Assembly: GCF_012034175.1 (NCBI RefSeq)
Contig: NZ_JAATEJ010000001.1
Location: forward strand, 496,001 to 560,000
Source: Actinacidiphila epipremni
GTDB lineage: Bacteria; Actinomycetota; Actinomycetes; Streptomycetales; Streptomycetaceae
Direction: 5' to 3'
Length of the DNA stretch: 64,000 bases
The notes below the pieces were generated by a model that made no database searches, was not told where the DNA came from, and was given only the letters and a program-made list of their open reading frames with translations. Shown in pieces: positions 16,272 through 24,017 of the stretch (its first letter is position 1; every line of letters begins with the position of its first letter). Made by a program: the position numbers and the translations under genes.

Positions 16272-16679
16272 CTACTGCGGACAGAGCGTGGCGCGCAGCG
16301 CTGCGTTCAGGGCCTTGCCTTGGGCGTCGGTGAGCGGGTGTGCGTCGTTGCCGAAACGCTCGGCCGCGAGGTGGTCGGGGTTCTGCGCACCGCCGCGGAG
16401 CGCCATGCACTGGTTGCGGCCGGCGTCGACGAGACTGCTGTCCGTGTCGAGCTTGAGGCTCGGGTCGACCGCCGTGACCGCGGCGAGATACAGCTTGAGG
16501 GCTGTCCCGGTGGGCTTGGACGGGATGCCGAGATCGGCCTCCATGCCGGCGGTGTCCACGGCAGTAGGCGTCGCAGCGGGCGTCTTGGGTGCCTTGCTGT
16601 CGGTGTCCTTGTCGGAGCAGGCGGCCAGGGTAAGGAGTGCGGCAGCGGCGAGGGCCGCGGCGGCGATACGGATACGCAT
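16272..16679 (-). CDS. Small lipoprotein resembling DUF732 proteins
   Basis: A 135-residue lipoprotein starting MRIRIAAAALAAAALLTLAAC with a standard lipobox, then an Asp/Lys/Thr/Pro linker. The C-terminal domain includes LVDAGRNQCMALRGG and LNAALRATLCPQ, whose paired cysteines and helical pattern recall the DUF732 domain of actinobacterial exported proteins. The role of that family is unknown. The ATG is chosen because it places the signal peptide at the N-terminus; an AAGG lies upstream. Confidence 0.7.
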   Translation of the reverse strand: MRIRIAAAALAAAALLTLAACSDKDTDSKAPKTPAATPTAVDTAGMEADLGIPSKPTGTALKLYLAAVTAVDPSLKLDTDSSLVDAGRNQCMALRGGAQNPDHLAAERFGNDAHPLTDAQGKALNAALRATLCPQ

Positions 16680-16890
16680 CCGGCCAGCCTTGCGGAGCCC
16701 GTGCGTTTGCGTAGGCCCTGTGACGGACCTGTGATGGGCAGGCTCAAGGGACCGCGTCCTTCCCGGCCTGGCTCGTCTCGGGGTGCCGAGAGGACCCTCG
16801 TGGAGGCCCTGGTATCGATGAAGGAGGCCAAGCTTCAGTCGATACGGGATGACGCGCAGAAGGCCATGGACGAAGGCCGCGCCGTCTTGC

Positions 16891-17481
16891 CTACCGGATC
16901 GCAGACGGTTCACCGAACGGGTCTGGCTCGCTCGATTCCGTCGCTGGGGCGGGGGGATTGGGCTTGGTCGGGGTGGCGTCTGGGGCGAAGGGGTGGTGGA
17001 AGGTGAAGGCGTGGGGGGTGGGGCCGTGGGTGTGGAGGTGGTTCAGTCGGGTGACGGCGTCGTGCCAGGTGGGGATGACGCCGGTGGGGAGCCACCAGAT
17101 GGTGTGGGTGGGGTGGGGTGTTCGCTCGAACCAGTCGTGGCGGCGGGTCAGCGCTGTGCGGTGCGGGCCGGTGTAGACGGCGTCGAAGGCGGGGCGCAGG
17201 CCGGTCCAGAGCGAGAGGGTCGTGGCCAGGGCCGTGGTCTCCGGGGTGCGGCCCCGGTCGTACCAGGCGGGGACGGCGAACTCGCCCCATGCGCCCCAGT
17301 CCGAGTCCCAGTGCGTGCGGCGGTCGTCTTCCGCCGGCTCGGCGTGGCCGAGGTAGCCGGGGTGGCGGCTGATCGCCGCGTAGACGGGCTCCGCGCTGTC
17401 GTGGAACTCGCGCGTGAGGGGGGCGGGGTCGGCGAGCGGTGACTTCAGGACGCCGAAGGTGTACAGAGCAAGCTGGGGCAT
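16891..17481 (-). CDS. DUF3291 domain protein
   Basis: A 196-residue protein with the DUF3291 arrangement: LALYTFGVLKSPLADP, EPVYAAISRHPGYLGHA, EFAVPAWYDRG, LSLWTGLRPAFDAVYTGPHRTAL and HTIWWLPTGVIPTWHDAVTRL. The fold is related to dimeric ferredoxin-like monooxygenase domains; activity is uncharacterised. The C-terminal 35 residues are Pro/Thr-rich. The start has a strong GGGAGAAG ribosome site, and the leader upstream contains two adjacent hairpins, so post-transcriptional control is possible. Confidence 0.82.
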   Translation of the reverse strand: MPQLALYTFGVLKSPLADPAPLTREFHDSAEPVYAAISRHPGYLGHAEPAEDDRRTHWDSDWGAWGEFAVPAWYDRGRTPETTALATTLSLWTGLRPAFDAVYTGPHRTALTRRHDWFERTPHPTHTIWWLPTGVIPTWHDAVTRLNHLHTHGPTPHAFTFHHPFAPDATPTKPNPPAPATESSEPDPFGEPSAIR

Positions 17482-17493
17482 GCGCTTCTCCCT

Positions 17494-17551
17494 GGTCGGT
17501 GGACCCTCCGGGCGGCTTCCGCACGGGACCGACCCGCCCCTTTGCGGGCGG
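17494..17551 (-). promoter_or_regulatory. Structured 5' leader of the DUF3291 gene
   Basis: Two adjacent stems lie just upstream of the ribosome site: GGTCGGT (17494-17500) with ACCGACC (17528-17534), and CCGCCC (17534-17539) with GGGCGG (17546-17551). They share one base and are nearly contiguous, with the larger stem ending 10 bases before the start codon and abutting the ribosome site. The shape suggests a cis-regulatory RNA. It does not match the TPP, cobalamin, ydaO or glycine riboswitch signatures I know. Confidence 0.35.
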
Positions 17552-17691
17552 CCCGGCCTGAGGAAACCCCTGGGCGACCGTGGCCGCCCACCGAAGGCCA
17601 GCCGAAGGTAGCCCGCTCGGCGAGCGCTGTCGAAGTTGCGAATCCGCCGCTGAAGTGGCCTCTCGCGCCGCGCCCTTAGGGACGCCCCGCG

Positions 17692-18666
17692 TCAGGACGT
17701 GGGCGCCGGGGTCACCCAGCGGCGGTAGGCGGGCATGTCGACGTTGCTGCCGCAGATGATGGTCACGACGTGGCGGCCGGCAAAGCGCTCGGGGGCTTCC
17801 AGGACCGCCGCGAGGCCGAGGGCGGCGGAGGGTTCGGCGACGAGGCCGGCGTGGTCGAGGAGGAGGCGCAGGGCGGTGATGATGGAGCGCTCCTGGACGA
17901 GCACCGCGTCGTCGGCGACCAGCAGGAGGTCGTCCAGGACGGCCGGGATGGGGTAGCGGCCGGCGACGCCGTCGGCGATGGTGTCGGCCGACTCGGTGGT
18001 GACGACCCGGCGTTGGTGGAAGGAGCGGGTCAACGCCGGTGCGCCCAGCGGCTGGACGCAGACCACCTCGACGCCGGGCGCCAGTTCCTTGAGCACATGG
18101 CCGATCCCGGTGGCCATCGCGCCACCGCCGAGCGCGATCAGGACGGTGTCGAACGACCCGGCGCGGGCGGCCAGTTCGAGGCCGATCGTCGCCGCGCCCT
18201 CGCACGTCTCGACGTCCAGGCTGTCCTCGACCAGCCGGATGCCGTCGCGGCGGGCGATGGCCGCCGCCCGTTCCCTCGCCAACTCGTGGTCGCCGTCGAC
18301 CAGTTCGAGCCGGGCCCCGAGCGCCCGGATCCGGTCGAGCTTGGCGGCGGTCGCGAAGCGGGACGCCACGACGGTGACGTCCAGGCCCCGCCCGCGGGCG
18401 GACCACGCGAGCGCCTGGCCCAGGTTGCCCGCGCTGGCGCACACCGCCGCCCGCTCGCCCGCCGCCGCGAGCCCGCTCGCGACCAGTTCCGTACCGCGGC
18501 CCTTGAAGCTGCGGACCGGGTTCGCCGTCTCCAGCTTGATGCTCACCGTGCAGCCGAGGACCGGCTCCAGCGCCTCGCAGCGGTAGAGCGGGGTGTCCAG
18601 GAACACCGGGTCGATCACCGTGCGGGCCGCCCGTATCCGGGCCGTGTCGAGGCGCGTCTGCTGCAC
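17692..18666 (-). CDS. PLP-dependent threonine/serine ammonia-lyase-like enzyme
   Basis: A 324-residue fold-type II PLP enzyme. The PLP lysine is in NPVRSFKGRG; the phosphate loop corresponds to LIALGGGAMATG, and SAGNLGQALAWSA is the Asn-containing substrate loop. Threonine ammonia-lyases convert Thr to 2-oxobutyrate; the lack of a C-terminal ACT domain suggests a catabolic or serine/threonine-type member without allosteric control. The start is uncertain: GTG at 18666 (VQQTRLDTARIRAA) fits the family, while the frame is open to 18741. It is near but not clearly in one operon with the secreted hydrolase upstream. Confidence 0.82.
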   Translation of the reverse strand: MQQTRLDTARIRAARTVIDPVFLDTPLYRCEALEPVLGCTVSIKLETANPVRSFKGRGTELVASGLAAAGERAAVCASAGNLGQALAWSARGRGLDVTVVASRFATAAKLDRIRALGARLELVDGDHELARERAAAIARRDGIRLVEDSLDVETCEGAATIGLELAARAGSFDTVLIALGGGAMATGIGHVLKELAPGVEVVCVQPLGAPALTRSFHQRRVVTTESADTIADGVAGRYPIPAVLDDLLLVADDAVLVQERSIITALRLLLDHAGLVAEPSAALGLAAVLEAPERFAGRHVVTIICGSNVDMPAYRRWVTPAPTS

Positions 18667-18754
18667 GGCACAGCAGCCTAGCCAGCCCCGGCCGGCGCAC
18701 ACACCGGCGCCCCGCCGGTCAGGGGGCGGGGCGCCGGTCACGAAGGTCAGCGGA

Positions 18755-21418
18755 TCAGTGGTGGGCGCAGACGTCCCCCTGGGGGCCGGCCGGCGGGGAC
18801 GGGGCAGCGGCGCCGGTCGTGCCGTCGTCCTCGCGGACCGTGATCGTCGCGAAGTCGTGGGCGCCGAGCACCGCGTCGGTGGGGACGGACACCGCGGTCT
18901 TGTACGACGTCGCCGGGCTCGCCCCCGGCAGCGTGTCGCCGGTGATCGGTACGGGCACGGCCACGCAGGTGGCGCCCGGCCGGAAGGTGACCTTCGACAT
19001 CGCCGGCTCCAGCGCCCCGGTCGTCGCGCCCAGCACCGTCAGATAGGCGGTGACGGGCGTGGCGCTGCGGCGCGAGAGGTAGACCGCGACCCGTACGGTG
19101 GACGGGCCCGAACCCTCCTCCACCGACGCGGAGTCGACGTTCACCGTGGGGCGGGAGCGCGGACGCGGGCTGCCCGGGGACTTCGAGTCGAAGGCCAGGT
19201 CGGACAGGTACGCGCCGCCCGCGGGCCCGGCCGGGGTGAAGCGGACCGACGCCAGGCGGTGCAGGTCGAGCCCCGCGCGGCGCAGCGTCGCGGTCGGGAC
19301 GTGGACCTGCTGGAGGACGATCTTGCCGAGCGTCGTGGACGTGCTCGCCGGCATCCGGGTGACCGCCCACGGGTTGAGCGCGGAGACCGCCGAACTCCAG
19401 TGCCGGCCACGGGAGTCGGTGACGGTGAGCGTCATGTCCGTGGCCGCGGCGACGCTTTCGTCCGGCGACATGTCGAAGCTCAGCTCGTCGTAGCGCGCGA
19501 CGTCCCGCTGCCGGGCCGGCACGGAGACGGCGACGGCGCCGCCCGGCCCGGTCCACGTCACGTGCGTCATCGGGTTGAGCGGCACGTTGGGCGCGTAGTT
19601 CGCCGGAGTCCAGTACGGCACCTGCTGGTTGGTCAGCGTGCTGCCGGGGTTGGTGCAGTACGGCAGCGCCTCGGGCACCGTACGGCCGTACTTGCTCGCG
19701 CACACCGTCGCCGTGACGTCACCGGAGGCGCGTACCAGCGGGGAGGCGGACCGGAAGGTCGCCAGGTCGCTGCGGGCGGACGCGGGCTGCTGGGCGACGG
19801 TGCGGACGTCTGCGAAACCCGCCACGGACGGCGGTTCGGTGCCCGAGCCGTCGAACATGCCCTGGAAGGCGGCCACATGGCCGAGCGATGACTCGAAGAA
19901 GCCGGCGATGTACGCCGCTCCGACCTGGTACTGCTGCGCCGCGGTCAGCCGGATGTTCTGCCCCGAGGCGAGCGCGGCCGGGCTCGTCCCGCACACCGGG
20001 TCGTCGGCCTTCGACCAGTCGTCGGAGGCACCCGGATAGGGCGGCGTCCACGAGGAGTTGTAGAAGTCGTGGTCGGTACCCATGACCCAGATGTCGGAGC
20101 GCTGCACGTCGTCGTCGAAGGCGCCGTCGCGCGAGTCGGCGTAGAAGTGCTGGCCCTGCTGGTCGGAGACGTCGCCGTCGCAGTACGGCAGCAGCGTCGT
20201 GGTGGTGACGTCCGGCAGCGTGGCGCGCGTGAAGTCGATGGGCGCGAGCGCGAAGACCGACCTGATCGACCACGGGTGCGGCAGCGCCTCGTTGAGGGTG
20301 GCCGCGGTGACGACGCCCTCGCCGCCGCGCGAGTGGCCCATCAGGCCGATGCTGCCGAAGTCCATCGTCCCGGCGAACTGCCGTGCGGTGAGCGTGCCTT
20401 GGGGGTACGTGGCACGTCCGGCGGCCAGCGCCTGGTCGAAGGTGACGTCCCGGCCGGTAGCGGCGTCGTGGTAGCCGACGGCGCGGCCGGCGTCGACGGC
20501 CTTGAGCATCGTCAGGGTGTCCAGGACGAGTTGGCCGCGGGTCGCGGCGCCGTCGTCGGGGGAGAGCTGGTTGTCGTTGGCGTTGACGGCGTTCGCCGAG
20601 ATCGACACGACCGTGTAGCCCGCGGCGGCCAGCGCCTCGCCGGCGGCGTCGTAGCCGGCGTAGCTCAGGATCGGCGCGGTGCCGGCCGGGCAGGGCCAGC
20701 CGCTCGCGCCCTTGAGCGTCGTGGTGTTGTAGCAGGCGCTGTGCCTGCCGTGCAGGAACACCACCAGCGGGTGCGGGCGGTGGTCGGTGGGGACGTAGAT
20801 GCGGCCCTCCAACTCGCCCCGGATACCGCCGATGTCGGCGAGCGGGAGGGACTGCGCGCCGAAGTCGTAGTCGGCGACGGTGTAGGAGCCGTGCCCGGCG
20901 GTCGGGTCGGCGGGCGTCCGCCCGCTACCGCCCGGGTGGTACGGCGACGGTCGGCCGTCCTTGCCGGCTCCGGTCAACGTACGGCGCTGGGCCGCGAGTT
21001 GGTCGGCGGCCGGTGGCAGCGAGGCCGGGCCCGCGGCGGTGCTCGCACCGCCGGTGGACCACTGCCAGGCGATCGAGGACGCCTTGGCCACCGCCGGGTC
21101 CGTGGTCGTGGCCGTCAGCGTCCGCCCGTCGGCGGACTCGGCGGCGGGGCCCAGGTCCAGGCCGTCCGCGACGAGTTCGGGCACGTCGTCGCGTACCGGC
21201 AGCCGGCTGCCGAGCCGCAGCGAGACGGTGTAGCCGGCCGCGCCGCGCGTCACCGTCCAGCCGTCCCCGGCGGCCACCCGCGCGGCAGCCGTACCCGTGC
21301 CCGGCGACGAGGCCGCCGCCGGCGCCGCGGCGCCGAGCACCCCCGCCACCAGCGCACCGGCCGCGGCAAGGGCGGCGACCCCGGGCCGGCGTATCGGTAT
21401 CCGCGTCGACCGGCTCAC
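18755..21418 (-). CDS. Secreted alpha/beta hydrolase with C-terminal Calx-beta-like domain
   Basis: An 887-residue exported protein. The signal peptide (PIRRPGVAALAAAGALVAGVL, AAS cleavage) is followed by a long N-terminal beta-rich region and then an alpha/beta-hydrolase core: LVVFLHGRHSACYN as the oxyanion strand, GLMGHSRGGEGVV as the nucleophile elbow and YCDGDVSDQQGQHF as the probable acid region. The C-terminus from about residue 780 has a Calx-beta pattern (NVDSASVEEGSGPSTVRVAVYL; ITVREDD), which binds calcium in other proteins. GTG overlaps the stop of the 57-residue ORF by 4 bases. Substrate unknown; ester or polyester hydrolysis is plausible. Confidence 0.82.
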   Translation of the reverse strand: MSRSTRIPIRRPGVAALAAAGALVAGVLGAAAPAAASSPGTGTAAARVAAGDGWTVTRGAAGYTVSLRLGSRLPVRDDVPELVADGLDLGPAAESADGRTLTATTTDPAVAKASSIAWQWSTGGASTAAGPASLPPAADQLAAQRRTLTGAGKDGRPSPYHPGGSGRTPADPTAGHGSYTVADYDFGAQSLPLADIGGIRGELEGRIYVPTDHRPHPLVVFLHGRHSACYNTTTLKGASGWPCPAGTAPILSYAGYDAAGEALAAAGYTVVSISANAVNANDNQLSPDDGAATRGQLVLDTLTMLKAVDAGRAVGYHDAATGRDVTFDQALAAGRATYPQGTLTARQFAGTMDFGSIGLMGHSRGGEGVVTAATLNEALPHPWSIRSVFALAPIDFTRATLPDVTTTTLLPYCDGDVSDQQGQHFYADSRDGAFDDDVQRSDIWVMGTDHDFYNSSWTPPYPGASDDWSKADDPVCGTSPAALASGQNIRLTAAQQYQVGAAYIAGFFESSLGHVAAFQGMFDGSGTEPPSVAGFADVRTVAQQPASARSDLATFRSASPLVRASGDVTATVCASKYGRTVPEALPYCTNPGSTLTNQQVPYWTPANYAPNVPLNPMTHVTWTGPGGAVAVSVPARQRDVARYDELSFDMSPDESVAAATDMTLTVTDSRGRHWSSAVSALNPWAVTRMPASTSTTLGKIVLQQVHVPTATLRRAGLDLHRLASVRFTPAGPAGGAYLSDLAFDSKSPGSPRPRSRPTVNVDSASVEEGSGPSTVRVAVYLSRRSATPVTAYLTVLGATTGALEPAMSKVTFRPGATCVAVPVPITGDTLPGASPATSYKTAVSVPTDAVLGAHDFATITVREDDGTTGAAAPSPPAGPQGDVCAHH

Positions 21419-21588
21419 CGGTGCGCCCCTTCCCCGGCCTCGGGGTCGTCGTCCGGATACGGGTAGAAGGCCGTGCCGAGCTTCGGCAGCCAGCCCACCG
21501 TCGCGACCGGCGACAGGTCCTCGCCCGGGTGCTGCGGCGGCAGACCGGCGTTGAGCACCGGCTGCCACCCCACGGTCAGGAAGCTCAT
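21415..21588 (-). CDS. 57-residue protein with a doubled TVGWxPxL motif
   Basis: A short ORF between the amidase and the alpha/beta hydrolase; its ATG overlaps the amidase stop (ATGA) and its stop overlaps the hydrolase GTG (GTGA), so it is almost surely translated. It contains two copies of TVGWxPxL, at residues 5-12 (TVGWQPVLN) and 30-37 (TVGWLPKLG), each followed by an aromatic or Pro-rich segment, and an acidic tail (PYPDDDPEAGEGAHR). There is no signal peptide or transmembrane segment and no family I recognise. It could be a chaperone-like partner, an inhibitor or a modified peptide. Confidence 0.65.
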   Translation of the reverse strand: MSFLTVGWQPVLNAGLPPQHPGEDLSPVATVGWLPKLGTAFYPYPDDDPEAGEGAHR

Positions 21589-23591
21589 CGCAGCGCCTCC
21601 TCGGCGACCAGCGGGTCGTTGGACAGCTCCGGCGGGGTGGCCGGCTCGACCGAACGCAGCGACCGCGGGGCGACCTTGGGCGCGTCGGCGACCGGGTCGG
21701 GCGGGGCGGCGTTGTGGTACTGCGGGAAGTGCTCCTGGTAGTCGATCGCGGCCTGCACGATCTGCGGCTCGCTGAACCGCGGGCCCCAGAACTGCGCGGC
21801 GATCGGCAGCCCCACCGTGCTGTCGTAGCCGACCGGGAAGGAGACCATCGGCCAGGCAAGGGCGTTGGGCAGCTGGTAGTAGGCCCGGTAGACCGGGAAG
21901 CCGCCGCCGGCGCGCAGCCCGATCTGCGCCCCGAGCGAGAAGACCAGCATGAAGTCCACGCCCGCCTTGTCCAGCGCCGCCTGGTAGTTGGCCTGGAGCT
22001 GCCGGCGCCGCCGCTCGCCCTCGACGCGCACCGACGCCGGGATCATCCCGCCCAGCCGCGTCGCCGACTCGAAGGACGCGGCGGTCTCGCCCGGTGCCCG
22101 GCGGCCGTACTGCGCGAGCAGCGCCGCGGCCTGGTCGGCGGGGCGGGTCGCGGCGAAGTCCTTGACCGCGTCCCAGTAGCGGATCTCGTAGCGGTTGGGG
22201 CTGAGCACCGCCGACGACGGGGAGACGGCCGAGCCGTCGACGGTGGCGAGTACGTCGCCGCTGGAGAAGTACGGGTCGTTGGCCGGGTCGGTGACGTCCA
22301 GGCCCGGGAACTCCTTGACTGTCGCGCCCAGTGAACTCAGCTGCTGCTTCAGCCGGTTGAAGGCGGCCAGGTGGTCGGTGTCGTAGGTGTCCTGCGGGGA
22401 GGTGCCGGCCTGGACGCCGCGGCCGGTGCGCATCCAGTCGGTCTGCGGGATGCCGATGGTGACGCCGGCGAGCGGGCGGCGGCCCTTGCGGGCGGTCAGC
22501 GGCATCGCCGGGAAGGGCTCGGGCGCCGACAGCGTCAGCGGGTCGTTGGCCGGGTCGGGGCCGAGGATGACGGACAGGACGAGCGAGGCGTCGCGCACCG
22601 AGCGGGCGATCGGGCCGAGCACGTCGTAGCCGGGGGAGAGCGGCATCAGGCCGGCGACCGAACTCGTGCCCAGCGACGGCTTGATGCCGCTCGCGCCGTT
22701 CGCCGCCGACGGCATGACGATGGAGCCGCCGGTCTCCTCGCCGATGCACGCCGCCGCGAGCCGGGCGACCGGCGCGACACCCGAGCCCTGGCTCGAACCG
22801 CCGGGCACATACGCCTTGTTCCATGCGTTGCCGGCGAACGTGCCGGTGATGGAACCGGAGAAGGCCGAGCACACGGTGTGGCCGAGGATCACCGCGCCCG
22901 CCTCGCGCAGCCGGTGTACGACGGTGGCGTCCCGCAGCGCGGTGTTGCCGTCAAAGGCGTGCGAGCCGTCCTTGGCGTCGAAGCCCTTGACGGCGACGGA
23001 GTCCTTGATGCCGAACGGGATGCCCAGCAGCGGCGGCAGCTGCTCGTGGGTGTGCCGGGCGCGGGCGAACTTCGCGTCGGCGGCGGCTGCCTGTGCGAGC
23101 GCGCCCGCGCGGTCGATCCGGACGAAGGCGTTGTAGAGGCCGTTGTCGCCGTAGGTCTCGAAGGGGCCGTTGAAGCGGTCGATACGGTCCAGGTACGCCT
23201 TGACGACCTGGGTGGCGGTGACCTTGCCGGCCCGGAGCAGGGCGGCGAGCTCGACGACTTCGTAGTCGACCAGCCGGGAGCGCTTCTTGATGCCGGAGGC
23301 CGCGGGCAGCGCGGCCAGCAGCCGGGCGACGGGGGAGGCGGCGGCGCCGGCCGCGCCGCCGGGGGTCGCCGAGGCGGGGGCGGCGACGGCCGCGGAGACC
23401 GCGACGGCGCCCGTCACGGCGGCGGCCCCGCCGAGCACGGCCCGCCGGCTCATGCGCGAGCCGGCGCCGGAAGCGGCGGGGGAGGGGGCGGCGTCGGGAG
23501 AGGGGGAAACGGCGTGGGGGGATGCGGGGGAAGCGGGGGAGGAGCCGGAGGAGCGGGGGCTACGGGTGGGCGTGGCACGTTCTGCCGTCAT
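21585..23591 (-). CDS. Tat-exported amidase (amidase signature family)
   Basis: A 668-residue amidase. A long Ser/Pro-rich N-terminus leads to a twin-arginine signal (GSRMSRRAVLGGAAAVTG) and an Ala-rich h-region. The amidase signature is complete: the catalytic Lys in GIPFGIKDSV, the cis-Ser in PGGSSQGSG, and the nucleophile Ser in GEETGGSIVMPSA. These enzymes hydrolyse amides such as small peptide or aryl amides. The ATG at 23591 has AGGACAGGAAAG upstream; starting at the Met nearer the RR motif is possible. It is first in a three-gene overlapping operon. Confidence 0.9.
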   Translation of the reverse strand: MTAERATPTRSPRSSGSSPASPASPHAVSPSPDAAPSPAASGAGSRMSRRAVLGGAAAVTGAVAVSAAVAAPASATPGGAAGAAASPVARLLAALPAASGIKKRSRLVDYEVVELAALLRAGKVTATQVVKAYLDRIDRFNGPFETYGDNGLYNAFVRIDRAGALAQAAAADAKFARARHTHEQLPPLLGIPFGIKDSVAVKGFDAKDGSHAFDGNTALRDATVVHRLREAGAVILGHTVCSAFSGSITGTFAGNAWNKAYVPGGSSQGSGVAPVARLAAACIGEETGGSIVMPSAANGASGIKPSLGTSSVAGLMPLSPGYDVLGPIARSVRDASLVLSVILGPDPANDPLTLSAPEPFPAMPLTARKGRRPLAGVTIGIPQTDWMRTGRGVQAGTSPQDTYDTDHLAAFNRLKQQLSSLGATVKEFPGLDVTDPANDPYFSSGDVLATVDGSAVSPSSAVLSPNRYEIRYWDAVKDFAATRPADQAAALLAQYGRRAPGETAASFESATRLGGMIPASVRVEGERRRRQLQANYQAALDKAGVDFMLVFSLGAQIGLRAGGGFPVYRAYYQLPNALAWPMVSFPVGYDSTVGLPIAAQFWGPRFSEPQIVQAAIDYQEHFPQYHNAAPPDPVADAPKVAPRSLRSVEPATPPELSNDPLVAEEALR

Positions 23592-23916
23592 GTACAGCTT
23601 TCCTGTCCTCTGCGGTGGTGAAAGAAAGGACCAGCGCGGGGTATTCGCGTCCCGGAAGCAGACTTTAGGACGCCGGATATGCGCTGCGGAAGCCGTCTGA
23701 CCAGGTGTTTCATGCACCATGAATAGGGTGGGGCGCTTTATTTCCCATGGGTGTCGGGGGCGTGAAATCCGGCGCAGCCGGAAACGGTCGGGAAACGGGC
23801 GCAAAGGGCCACGAGTGCGCTGCTGATCAACTGACGGGGCCTGCGCGGAGAGGTTGGTGAAACTTAAATTAAACCTGCCGGTGGGACGCCGCCGTGGCCG
23901 GTGGGACGACAGCGAA
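23592..23916. other. Intergenic region upstream of the amidase operon
   Basis: 325 bases with AT-richer islands (for example 'cttaaattaaacc' near 23860) that likely hold the amidase operon promoter. No ORF with coding bias. Confidence 0.5.
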
Positions 23917-23947
23917 GGGCGCCCGCACCGGAATGGTGCGGGCGCCC
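23917..23947 (-). terminator. Strong hairpin terminator after the FG-GAP gene
   Basis: A perfect 13-bp stem, GGGCGCCCGCACC with GGTGCGGGCGCCC, loop GGAAT, about 70 bases past the stop of the FG-GAP-type gene. It lacks a T-tract, as is common for Streptomyces terminators. Confidence 0.8.
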
Positions 23948-24017
23948 CTGGTCGTGCGCGCCGAGCGGTGACGCCCGGCGGAGGTTCAGCTCAGGCCCAA
24001 CTGAGGCCAGCTCACGC

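Noticed and set aside
12329..18000. Integrated element with tRNA att duplication
   Set aside because: No integrase gene and no visible second copy of the tRNA 3' end; only composition and decay support acquisition.
21419..21859. N-terminal extension of the secreted hydrolase to 21859
   Set aside because: It would place 147 residues of Arg/Ser/Pro-rich sequence before the signal peptide and run through the small ORF and the 3' end of the amidase gene.
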